Of a stretch of DNA of 53,324 nt, positions 29,382 to 37,088 are shown piece after piece (the first letter of the stretch is position 1; each line of letters opens with the position of its first letter). Source of the stretch: an uncultured Lachnospiraceae bacterium (GTDB lineage Bacteria; Bacillota; Clostridia; Lachnospirales; Lachnospiraceae); contig CAJOQM010000098.1 of NCBI GenBank assembly GCA_905236845.1, positions 1 through 53,324 of the forward strand, given 5' to 3'. Position numbers and translations under genes: made by a program. A model generated the notes under the pieces. That model did no database searches. It was not told where the DNA came from and worked only from the letters and a program-made list of their open reading frames with translations.

Positions 29382-29430
29382 AATGATGTTATTTAGCTAG
29401 TATTTTAGCATGTGAAAGAGAGGTTGCCCA

Positions 29431-31269
29431 ATGTCAAAGATTTATTTAACCGATCCGAAGAAAAACACCACTGCCAGGGTCGGAAAAATGCTGGAGAAAT
29501 TTGTCAGCAAAGTTTCAATCTATCCCCCCGGAACATGTCCCCTGACAGTCCAGTATTCATTGCTTATTTCATCAATGAATCAAACTTGCGGTAAATGTGT
29601 TCCCTGCCGTGACGGTCTTCCCCAGCTTTCATCATTGTTGAAAAAGATTATCGACGGAGAAGGAACTGCCGAGACCTTAGAGCAGATGAAATTCCTTGCC
29701 GAAATGATTCTCGAAAGCGCTGACTGCGCCATCGGATACCAGTCTGCATCCGAGGTCTTAAAAGGGCTCGAGGACTTCAAAGAAGAATACGAAAGTCATA
29801 TAAAAGACCATGTCTGTCTTGAAGAGATTGGGCAAAAGGTTCCCTGTATAAACCTCTGTCCCGCCCATGTGGACATCCCCGGATATATTGCGCTCGTAGG
29901 CGAGGAACGCTATGCCGACTGCATAAACCTTATCCGCAAGGATAACCCCCTTCCCACGGCATGTGCCATGGTGTGCGAGCATCCCTGCGAAGAAAGATGC
30001 CGTCGTAACCTGCTTGATGACTCACTTAATATCCGCGGTCTCAAGAAATTCGCCGTTGATCAGATTCATGCAGATGAGGTAAAAGTACCCGAACACCTAC
30101 CCTCTACAGGTAAGAGCGTAGGCGTGATCGGAGGAGGCCCCGCAGGTCTTACTGCAGCATATTTCCTTGCCCTTATGGGTCATAAGGTCGTAATTTACGA
30201 ACGCCAGCCCAAGCTCGGCGGAATGCTTCGCTACGGCATCCCCAATTATCGTTTCCCCAAAGACAGACTTGATGAAGATATAAAGGCTGTCCTTTCGGTA
30301 GGCGATATCGAGGTTAAATACGATACTCATATTGATTCGGCCGAAAAGATTGCGGAGGTCAAAAAGAACCATGATGCCATTTTCGTTGCCATCGGCGCAC
30401 AGATGGGTAAGAAGCTTCGCCTCGAGGGCATAGACGCCGGTAATGTGGAATCCGCCGTCGCTATGCTTGACCGCATAGGCAAGGGCAACCGTCCCGACTT
30501 TAAAGGCAAGGTAGTCTGCGTAATAGGTGGCGGTAACGTTGCCATGGATGCTGCCAGATCTGCCATGAGATGCGGTGCAGACGACGTGCGCATCATCTAT
30601 CGTCGTCGTCAGGAAGATATGACGGCTCTTGATACGGAGATTGAATCTGCCGTTATGGAGCGAGTAGAGCTTATGACTCTTCAGGCTCCCAAGGAGATTG
30701 AGAAGGATGCGGACGGCAATTGCTGCGCCCTTATTACCCAGCCCCAGATGATAGGCCCCTATGACAAGGCCGGCCGTCCCTCTCCCATCGACGCAAATAA
30801 AGAGCCCCTTCGCATTCCCTGCGATTATATTCTTATTGCCGTCGGTCAGGATATCGTATCCGCACCCTTTGAGGAATTCGGCATGAAGGCAAACCGGGGC
30901 GTATTTGAGAACAATTTCGACACCTCAATAGACGACCTTCCCGGAGTATTCGTAGGCGGCGACTGCGCCACAGCTCCCGCAACGGCTATCCGCGCCATCG
31001 CAGCAGGTAAGGTGGCCGCCCACAATATCGACGAATACCTGGGCTATCATCACAAGCAGCCCTGCGATGTATGCGCTCCCGAGCCCAGGGAGAATAACCG
31101 CACCCAGACAGGCCGCGTGAATATCACGGAACGCCCTGCTTATGAGCGTAAGTGCGACTTTGATCATGTGGAAAATCCGCTGACATACGAAGAAGCAATG
31201 CAGGAAGCAGGAAGATGTCTACGCTGCGACCACTTCGGATGTGGGGTATTAATGGAGGGAAGAGATTGA
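29431..31269 (+). CDS. NuoF-type 4Fe-4S domain fused to GltD-type NAD(P)-flavoprotein (paralog 1, probable formate dehydrogenase partner)
   Basis: Cytoplasmic electron-transfer protein of 612 aa. Residues about 1-120 match only the C-terminal 4Fe-4S part of NuoF/HydB (CGKCVPCRDGLPQL; the later Cys is in ESADCAIG), with no FMN domain. The remainder resembles the small subunit of glutamate synthase (GltD/NfnB): a Cys-rich region (CINLCPAHVDIPGYI, CEHPCEERCRR), an FAD site GGGPAGLTAAYF, an NAD(P) site GGGNVAMDAARSA and a closing VGGDC motif. A second full-length paralog stands in the hydrogenase operon. Partnership with the selenocysteine formate dehydrogenase is inferred from cluster content and the parallel pairing. 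Its 3' end overlaps selB by 21 bp, tail to tail. Confidence 0.87.
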   Translation: MSKIYLTDPKKNTTARVGKMLEKFVSKVSIYPPGTCPLTVQYSLLISSMNQTCGKCVPCRDGLPQLSSLLKKIIDGEGTAETLEQMKFLAEMILESADCAIGYQSASEVLKGLEDFKEEYESHIKDHVCLEEIGQKVPCINLCPAHVDIPGYIALVGEERYADCINLIRKDNPLPTACAMVCEHPCEERCRRNLLDDSLNIRGLKKFAVDQIHADEVKVPEHLPSTGKSVGVIGGGPAGLTAAYFLALMGHKVVIYERQPKLGGMLRYGIPNYRFPKDRLDEDIKAVLSVGDIEVKYDTHIDSAEKIAEVKKNHDAIFVAIGAQMGKKLRLEGIDAGNVESAVAMLDRIGKGNRPDFKGKVVCVIGGGNVAMDAARSAMRCGADDVRIIYRRRQEDMTALDTEIESAVMERVELMTLQAPKEIEKDADGNCCALITQPQMIGPYDKAGRPSPIDANKEPLRIPCDYILIAVGQDIVSAPFEEFGMKANRGVFENNFDTSIDDLPGVFVGGDCATAPATAIRAIAAGKVAAHNIDEYLGYHHKQPCDVCAPEPRENNRTQTGRVNITERPAYERKCDFDHVENPLTYEEAMQEAGRCLRCDHFGCGVLMEGRD

Positions 31270-33171
31270 TACAGAGAACAACATATGCTCATCTCCCACC
31301 CTGCGGCTAATTCCATGACTGTCCCAGTATTCGAGGAACATCTGGGAATATTTGCGGGAGATATCGGCCTTTGTGCGAAGCTCGCCTAACGTGGTTTTTC
31401 CTTCATTTTCGAGGCAAAGTCCGGTAAATATATTTAAAGCTTCGTCATAGGCTTCAGCATGCATCAGATAGTTTGGCGCAATGGAAATCAACATACCGTT
31501 AAGAATCATGTTTTTAAGGACCTGTTTATAAATGGGTCCTCTTTTTTCGAATTTCTTGTCCGTATCCCTGGTATCGGGCGGCATCATCCAGGCATCCCTG
31601 TAAAAATGCTGTATCTTACGCTGCATTATCTTGTGCTCCTGTGTGAACACGGGCTTAAAGTCAGGCAGCGAAATAAAGCCATCTGCGCTTTTTACGGCGT
31701 TTTGCGAAATCCAGGTGTTTGTAAGCTCGTCTCCCGGAGCCCCATCCTCCGGAAAAACCTGCTTTCTGAATTGGGATACGGGCTCTCCTGCCTGTAGGGG
31801 ATATTCCTCGTGGAATTTTCGAAGCTCATCTGTTGCTCTTTGGAGCCTGTCTTTTATAATGGAATTTGCAAGAAGCGTATTTTTCTCCATGGGGGTAAGA
31901 AGATTCCGGCTAAAAGCTTCATCCTCTGCTTCTTTATATTCTTTTTCCGAAAGATTAGACGTAAGTCGCATCTCCTCCCGGGATACGGGGATGATTCCGC
32001 AGGCTTTTACTCTTTCTGAAAGCTTAACTGCTGCGTCCTCGGAATTCATGTTTTTAAGGCTGCCTAGAACCTCTTCGTTGTTTCTGCGAAGGCGCTTTCC
32101 TCCGCAGGAAAGTACGGTGCCGCCCCCTATGGTAATAACAGGAGAAAAGAATCGAAGGATAAACCTATCGTCCATGCGGACTGCTATGGGCTCCGAAAGA
32201 TTAAGCTGGGCATAGCCGCCTTCACGGGCTATAAGCACGTCGGCATCAAGAAGACGCAATTTACATAAAACTTCTTTTGTGCCGTGAAAAAGGTGAAGCT
32301 GCGATGAGTTTTTGATTTTATAGGGGCAGTCAGGAGTGATCTGAATATAGACATTAAGCCTGTCCGTTACTATCATGGAGCCGGGAGCTGCTATTGTATC
32401 TCCTCTTTTTGGAGCTGTGTTATGTAAACCCGAAAAGCTCATGGCTGTCCGGGAACCGGCGAAGGCTACGTCTTCACTTTTATTATGATTTTGGAGAGAG
32501 CGGACAGAGCATAATGCATTACCGGGATAAATCTGCGCATTATCCCCCACATGAAGCTCGCCCTCCGTAAGGGTTCCCGTTACTACCTGCCCGAAGCCGC
32601 TTACGGGAAAGACCCTGTCTGCACACAGGCGAAAAGGTCTATCTATGCTTCTTTCATTAAGGCGGGAAACCAGTTCTTCTATCTTGCTTTTAAGATCCGG
32701 GATGCCTTCACCCGTGACTGCGGAAACCTCACAAACGGGAGCATATTGAAGGCAGGTTCCCGAAACCAGCTTTTCTATATCCTTATGGACTTCTTGAAGG
32801 CGCTTTTCATCTGCCAGATCGCACTTGGTAATAACTACTATCCCGCTTTTTACACGAAGGAGGCTAATGATATCCATATGCTCTGCGCTCTGGGGCATAA
32901 CTCCGTCGTCCGCAGCCACCACAAAAAGCACCGCATCAATCCCGGAGGCCCCCGCCATCATGGTGCGGACGAACCTCTCATGCCCCGGTACATCTACTAT
33001 GCTTATCTTATTTCCATCGGAAAGCTTCATAGGGGCAAAGCCAAGCTCTATAGTAATCCCCCTCTCCTTTTCCTCTTCCAGGCGGTCGGTATCCACCCCG
33101 GTCAAAGCCTTCGTAAGCAGGGTCTTTCCGTGGTCTATATGCCCGGCTGTCCCCAATACAATGTGTTTCAT
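31249..33171 (-). CDS. selB: Selenocysteine-specific elongation factor SelB
   Basis: GTPase (640 aa) that carries Sec-tRNA(Sec) to UGA codons by binding the SECIS hairpin in the mRNA. The G domain is clear: G1 GTAGHIDHGKT (7-17), G2 GITIELGFA, G3 DVPGHE (60-65) and G4 TKCD. EF-Tu-like barrels follow, then the C-terminal half carries the winged-helix repeats used for SECIS binding. AAAGGAG precedes the ATG. Its mRNA target here is the UGA at 40558-40560. It is separated from selA by a palindromic element instead of overlapping it. Confidence 0.96.
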   Translation of the reverse strand: MKHIVLGTAGHIDHGKTLLTKALTGVDTDRLEEEKERGITIELGFAPMKLSDGNKISIVDVPGHERFVRTMMAGASGIDAVLFVVAADDGVMPQSAEHMDIISLLRVKSGIVVITKCDLADEKRLQEVHKDIEKLVSGTCLQYAPVCEVSAVTGEGIPDLKSKIEELVSRLNERSIDRPFRLCADRVFPVSGFGQVVTGTLTEGELHVGDNAQIYPGNALCSVRSLQNHNKSEDVAFAGSRTAMSFSGLHNTAPKRGDTIAAPGSMIVTDRLNVYIQITPDCPYKIKNSSQLHLFHGTKEVLCKLRLLDADVLIAREGGYAQLNLSEPIAVRMDDRFILRFFSPVITIGGGTVLSCGGKRLRRNNEEVLGSLKNMNSEDAAVKLSERVKACGIIPVSREEMRLTSNLSEKEYKEAEDEAFSRNLLTPMEKNTLLANSIIKDRLQRATDELRKFHEEYPLQAGEPVSQFRKQVFPEDGAPGDELTNTWISQNAVKSADGFISLPDFKPVFTQEHKIMQRKIQHFYRDAWMMPPDTRDTDKKFEKRGPIYKQVLKNMILNGMLISIAPNYLMHAEAYDEALNIFTGLCLENEGKTTLGELRTKADISRKYSQMFLEYWDSHGISRRVGDEHMLFSVSISSLH

Positions 33172-33237
33172 AGGATCTCCTTTTATATATTTAAGTCACC
33201 CGTAGCCGCCTCTTTTGGATGCGTCGAAATTTTATAT

Positions 33238-33531
33238 AAAAACGCTGATTTACACTAACTTCTATATTTTATAATGCGGGCAGGTGGGATGCCACCAAGC
33301 CATCCAGAGAACTTGACGAAAGCAAGCCAAAGGCGTAGCTTGAGTCTAGTCGTAGGAGAGTCCTTAAGCTTGGTAAGCCGTAGGCGAACCTAGCGATAGG
33401 ACGAGTTCCGCAGACTGCTCCTAAATTTGTGCCGACTTTGAATTAACTTAAAGGAGCAGGCGAGGACTGTTTGAGCGACTGGCGCCCACCTGACGCACTA
33501 TATGTACACAAATAAATTAATCAGCGTTTTT
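33238..33531 (-). repeat. Palindromic, multi-hairpin repeat element between selA and selB
   Basis: A ~290-nt imperfect palindrome fills the gap 33172-33516. The outer arms are a perfect 13-mer (33238-33250 against 33519-33531). Inside, TGCG plus CAGGTGGG (33275-33288) faces CCCACCTG plus CGCA (33485-33497). Further hairpins include CTGCTCCT/AGGAGCAG (33415-33422, 33452-33459) and CAAGC/GCTTG. The right arm covers the last codons and stop of selA. No ORF is supported. It may be a MITE-like insertion or a structured RNA within the selA-selB transcript. Strand is nominal. Confidence 0.6.
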
Positions 33532-34893
33532 CACGGCCTCTGCGATCACATCCTCATCCCCCGGCATAAGGGTGCGCACGGAAAGAAGGAGGGCGTCGTT
33601 ATGGATGCGGGCTATGATGGGCGTTTCGTTTCTTCGCAGCCTCTCTGCCAAAGCATCGACAGACAGTGTGCCGGGCTTTAGCTGAACCGCCCATCCCGTA
33701 AGCTTAACCCCGGGTAACGAGCCCCCTCCGGGCTCATCCTCACAGGGGATTACCTCGCCTCCGATTCTCTCCGCAAGTTCCCGGGCTCGCCTTTCCAAAT
33801 CCTCATCCTTTGCAGAAAGCATGCTTAAAGCCGGTATATGCTCTATTGCGTATGCAGGATCCTTATACCATTTTAGCGCTGCCTCAAGCGATGCAAAAGT
33901 CATCTTATCCACGCGGAGTATTCGCATGAGCTGATTCTTTTTCATTGCTTCTATCATGGGCTTTTTACCTACCACAATCCCGGCCTGCCCCGCCCCGAAG
34001 AGCTTATCACCGGAAAAGCAGCATATATCTGCGTATTTAACTACATCCTGCAGATAGCTTCCCTTGTGGAGATTAAGCTCCTCCGGCCGCACCATAAACG
34101 CAGCACCCAAATCAAAAAGAAGAGGAATATCGTAGGTTTTGGCAAGGTCAGATAGCAGCGTTATGTCAACCGATTCTGTAAACCCACTCTGCTCGAAATT
34201 ACTGTGATGAACCTTTAAAAGAGCCTGCCCGCCCCGCTTAAGTACGGCGTTTTCATAGTCGGACAAATGCGTCTTATTAGTAGTCCCCACTTCCATCAGA
34301 TGCGCTCCGCTTTCTTCCATGATATCGGGGATGCGAAAGGCTCCACCGATTTCTACCAATTCTCCCCGGGATATAACCACGTTCTTCCCCTTTGCCAGTG
34401 TATTTAGCATAAGGAATACCGCCGCCGCATTGTTATTAACCACAAGCGCGCCCTCGGCTCCCGTGATTTCGCATATAGTCTCTTCAATCAAATCATATCT
34501 TGAGCCCCTGCAGCCCTTATCAAGGTCATATTCAAGGTTCGAATACCCTGCGGCGATTTTGGCCACATGCTCTGCAATCTCACGCCCCGTGGGAGCCCTT
34601 CCGAAATTCGTATGAAGGACGATACCCGTGGCGTTTACCAGGTTTTGCAGACGGAATTTTCCTGCAGATGACACTGCCTTTGCCATGCGATTTGCCAGCT
34701 CCTCATCCGGCGGTATGACAGCTTTTTCCCCTGCTTCAAGGAGCTCCTTTCGAAGCTGGTCAAGCTCTTTAGATATAGCCTCCCTCACAGCCGCCCGGGG
34801 AAGCCCCTCCGAAGCTTCTGCCACGCTCTGCCACTCCAGTATCTTATCCATCTTCGGGATTTTTCGCATTATGTTATTATCCATATCAGTCAT
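33517..34893 (-). CDS. selA: L-seryl-tRNA(Sec) selenium transferase
   Basis: PLP enzyme (458 aa, decameric in relatives) that converts Ser-tRNA(Sec) to Sec-tRNA(Sec) with selenophosphate. Family features: LVNATGIVLHTNFGRAP, the GCRGSRYDLIE segment, a conserved Asp in LLFDLGAAF and the PLP Lys in FSGDKLFGAGQAG. Length is normal. The ATG at 34893 overlaps the stop of the nucleotidyltransferase gene (ATGA); ATG 34884 has a better distance to AGAGG and is a possible alternative. The last four codons lie in the arm of the palindromic element. Confidence 0.96.
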   Translation of the reverse strand: MTDMDNNIMRKIPKMDKILEWQSVAEASEGLPRAAVREAISKELDQLRKELLEAGEKAVIPPDEELANRMAKAVSSAGKFRLQNLVNATGIVLHTNFGRAPTGREIAEHVAKIAAGYSNLEYDLDKGCRGSRYDLIEETICEITGAEGALVVNNNAAAVFLMLNTLAKGKNVVISRGELVEIGGAFRIPDIMEESGAHLMEVGTTNKTHLSDYENAVLKRGGQALLKVHHSNFEQSGFTESVDITLLSDLAKTYDIPLLFDLGAAFMVRPEELNLHKGSYLQDVVKYADICCFSGDKLFGAGQAGIVVGKKPMIEAMKKNQLMRILRVDKMTFASLEAALKWYKDPAYAIEHIPALSMLSAKDEDLERRARELAERIGGEVIPCEDEPGGGSLPGVKLTGWAVQLKPGTLSVDALAERLRRNETPIIARIHNDALLLSVRTLMPGDEDVIAEAVKNAD

Positions 34894-35276
34894 TCCTCTA
34901 TAATTTCCTTATCAACGCACGCCTTCCATAAAACAATCCCTTCTGAATCAATGTTTTTATAAAATGGCAACACCTCATGCCATTTCAAATAATTGCTGAA
35001 TTCAATCGATATCACGGACAAAGTAACTCCCATATTAAGCTCATAATCAACTACCAATTCAAGCATTGCCTCGTGCATTTGCTCGGTCTCTCCCTCTTTT
35101 AACATCAGTGCGATATCAATATCCGACTCCTCATTCTGACCACCATATGCATAAGACCCATACAATATAACTTCATCCAATACATCACCATATATGCCGG
35201 CAATTTCATCGCTCATCCGAGTCAGGGTTTCTATAACTTCGGGAATATTACGCCTTAAATTTATTTTTTTCTCCAA
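34890..35276 (-). CDS. Minimal nucleotidyltransferase (MNT) domain protein
   Basis: Small protein of 128 aa with the polymerase-beta-type nucleotidyltransferase signature LYGSYAYGGQNEESDIDIALML, that is GS-x(3)-G followed by DxD (SDIDI). The third acidic residue cannot be placed with certainty. Relatives act as antitoxins that nucleotidylate HEPN toxins, or as stand-alone enzymes modifying tRNA, proteins or antibiotics. No HEPN gene is next to it. Instead a small HTH gene overlaps its start by 16 nt, and its stop overlaps the selA start, so the three form a coupled unit. The target is unknown. Confidence 0.85.
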   Translation of the reverse strand: MEKKINLRRNIPEVIETLTRMSDEIAGIYGDVLDEVILYGSYAYGGQNEESDIDIALMLKEGETEQMHEAMLELVVDYELNMGVTLSVISIEFSNYLKWHEVLPFYKNIDSEGIVLWKACVDKEIIEE

Positions 35277-35455
35277 TTTTTGTATTTGCCGGATTTGATG
35301 CGTCCATCTGAAGGATACCCAGTATCCTTATGAATAACCCATTGGTTCCCGATTTTTTCCCCTTTAATCTTACCGCTAATCAGCATTCTCCTAACATTTC
35401 CCGGATCTTTATGATATTTATTTGCGAATTCTTTTACAGTATAATATTCATTCAT
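35261..35455 (-). CDS. Small helix-turn-helix (excisionase/AlpA-like) protein
   Basis: Basic protein of 64 aa with a MerR-like winged HTH of the HTH_17 kind: YTVKEFANKYHKDPGNVRRM, then ISGKIKGEKIGNQWVIHKD. The C-terminus is Lys/Arg-rich. GAGGTGG precedes the ATG. It is the first gene of an HTH-nucleotidyltransferase-selA run. Such proteins bind DNA as small repressors, excisionases or antitoxin partners. A palindrome inside its own promoter is a plausible binding site. Confidence 0.78.
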   Translation of the reverse strand: MNEYYTVKEFANKYHKDPGNVRRMLISGKIKGEKIGNQWVIHKDTGYPSDGRIKSGKYKNWRKK

Positions 35456-35472
35456 AAAACCACCTCAAGAAA

Positions 35473-35501
35473 ACACTAACACACTATCGTGTAAATGTCA
35501 A
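35473..35501 (-). promoter_or_regulatory. Promoter with palindromic operator for HTH-nucleotidyltransferase-selA
   Basis: Minus-strand TTGACA (35496-35501), 17-base spacer and TAGTGT (35473-35478). The spacer holds the near-palindrome ACACGATAGTGT (35481-35492), followed by a second TAGTGT half-site in the -10. This is the position of an autoregulatory operator. Confidence 0.68.
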
Positions 35502-35513
35502 ACAAACTCGTAT

Positions 35514-35544
35514 AAAAAAAGCCGATTCCTTGCAGAATCGGCTT
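35514..35544 (-). terminator. Terminator downstream of selC
   Basis: Ten-base perfect stem (35519-35528 with 35535-35544) followed on the minus strand by seven Ts. It begins eight bases after the tRNA end, so selC is transcribed separately from the HTH-selA unit. Confidence 0.9.
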
Positions 35545-35552
35545 GTAATTTT

Positions 35553-35647
35553 TGGCGGATACGTGTGGGAATCGAACCCACCAAAGCCCTTTCGAGCTCT
35601 TGACGGTTTTGAAGACCGCAGGGCGCACCAGGTACCCTCCCGTATCC
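35553..35647 (-). tRNA. selC: tRNA-Sec (anticodon UCA)
   Basis: 95-nt tRNA with encoded CCA. The anticodon is TCA at 35610-35612 in the loop CTTCAAA. Acceptor GGATACG pairs with CGTATCC; the eighth position is a G/A mismatch. A long variable arm of 7 bp (AGAGCTC/GGGCTTT, loop GAAA) and a T arm GTGGG/CCCAC complete the fold. Length, long extra arm and UCA anticodon identify the selenocysteine tRNA and not a suppressor. No convincing promoter is seen just upstream. Confidence 0.96.
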
Positions 35648-35668
35648 ATTATTATGTTTGACTGTATG

Positions 35669-35818
35669 TCACTCCGGCGGCTTCGACTCCACTAATCTAA
35701 GCTTCTTCGCCTTTCCTATCGTATCATTCACCACGGCTATAAGCCCTGACTTATCCACATATTTACCGGCTCTTGCAGACTTAAAGCCTGCGGCCCCGGG
35801 ATTAAAATATTTTCCCAT
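35669..35818 (-). pseudogene. N-terminal remnant of an AAA-ATPase-like/PD-(D/E)XK family gene
   Basis: A 49-codon fragment starting MGKYFNPG and containing YVDKSGLI. This matches the start of the large AAA-ATPase-like proteins common in Lachnospiraceae (usually over 500 aa), but it ends before the Walker A motif. The stop lies 22 nt upstream of selC. GGAGGG in the hairpin of the adjacent repeat forms its ribosome binding site. It is probably a relic left by deletion or insertion next to the tRNA gene. Confidence 0.65.
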
Positions 35819-36213
35819 AATAAAAGCCCTCCGAAAGTAATAATACCACACGGAGGGCGGATTTACAATGAAATGCTTCATTTAGTTATGATGTCCGGGT
35901 CAAAATTCGACTAATCCAAAAACTATCTTCAGACGAATTCTTACAAATCGAGATGAATTAACGGATATGTAAGAAAAAATCCCTACGAATGCATGAAGTA
36001 GTCAGCTGTTTTTCTTACATATCTTCAGATTTGGGACAAATTGTAAGAAGTTTTGCCGCTTGTTACGGTTATTTCGACCAGTTCGGGGGCTTTCATGCCG
36101 AAAAATTCTTACAAAACAAGTTGCATCAAGACATATGTAAGAAAATCTAAAATTCTGACCGGAGGAGAGACCAATTTTTTTCTTATATTTTAACCGTAAA
36201 AAGAACATATTGG
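35817..36213. repeat. Long direct repeat, copy A, made of regular hairpins
   Basis: About 395 nt repeated 757 bp further on with constant offset. It opens with a CCCTCCG/CGGAGGG hairpin. It then carries TTCTTACA and TGTAAGAA in strict alternation at 35938, 35969, 36012, 36042, 36106 and 36135, forming three hairpins each 37-39 nt long, plus a decayed fourth near 36180. No ORF is supported. Confidence 0.8.
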
Positions 36214-36576
36214 TGCGACCCCCATATTTTGGACACGTCACCCCCCAAGCTGATAATACGGTTTGTCTATACTCATGATGGCATCCTCCGTCAAATCCGG
36301 AGATTTTCTAAAAATCCCTGCATATTCGGCAATATTTTTAGAAAGAGTCTTCGCTGTGAATCCTCATTATTTTTAGAAAAAATCTCTGAAAGCCATTTTC
36401 CCGGCAGGGGATTTTCTAAAAATTCCCGCATATCCGATGACATTTTTAGAAAGAAATCCAAAACGCTTATGTGTCACGGGGACGGTTCTTTTGACACACC
36501 CCTGCGGTCTCAATAACCGTATAAATCTGTTTTCTCACATCTCACCGTTCAGCAACTCCTTAAGCTTCTCTGCCTC
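36214..36576. repeat. Spacer with a second hairpin-repeat family and a GTGTCA palindrome
   Basis: Two similar ~45-nt hairpins with arms TTTTCTAAAAAT and ATTTTTAGAAA (36302-36347 and 36411-36457), with another half-site at 36364-36375. At about 36470-36500 lies a palindrome with TGTGTCA and TGACACA ends around GGGGACGGTTCTTTT, a motif I recall as widespread in Firmicutes genomes. At 36535-36580 (minus) an in-frame stretch ending EAEKLKELLNGEM and a stop could be the tail of a deleted gene. Confidence 0.6.
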
Positions 36577-36976
36577 ATAAAAACCCTCCGAAGGTAATAA
36601 TACCAGACGGAGGGTTGATTTACAATGAGATGCTTCATTTGGTATGATATCTGGCTCAAAATTTGACTATTCCAAAAACTATTTTAAGGCGGATTCTTAC
36701 AAATCGAGATGAATTAACGGATATGTAAGAAAAAGTCCCTACGAAAGCGTGGGGCAATCAGCGGTTTTTCTTACATATAATCAGATTTTGGGCAAAATGT
36801 AAGAAGTTTTGACGCTTGTTACGGTTATTGCGACCAGTTTAGGCGGCTATCAAGCTGAAAAATTCTTACAAAACAGGTTGCATCAAGACATATGTTAGAA
36901 AATCGAAGATTTCTCTCTAGAGAAAAGCTGATTTTTTCTTACATTTAATCCGGAAAATTCACATTTGTAAGAAAAC
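36574..36976. repeat. Long direct repeat, copy B
   Basis: Second copy of the ~395-nt repeat. The CCCTCCG hairpin lies at 36584 onward and the same alternating TTCTTACA/TGTAAGAA hairpins follow. The third right arm has mutated to TGTTAGAA. A fourth hairpin (about 36936-36975) is intact here. The rest of the gap to 37088 is AT-rich with nothing further recognised. Confidence 0.8.
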
Positions 36977-37088
36977 TCCAAAAAGATGTAAAAAGCAAGT
37001 AGAAACCAGCAGTTTGCTGGTTTTATTCTACCGTTTACAATATTTTTTTTCAAGCATAAGGAACCGCAGTGAAAATCCTTCAATTTTG

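Noticed and set aside
36229..36516. Plus-strand ORF of 95 codons in the repeat region
   Set aside because: It is translation of the repeated hairpins, so the protein repeats itself only because the DNA does.
35938..36976. CRISPR array
   Set aside because: The short motifs alternate in orientation and the intervening sequences recur in both long copies, so there are no unique spacers, and no cas genes are present.
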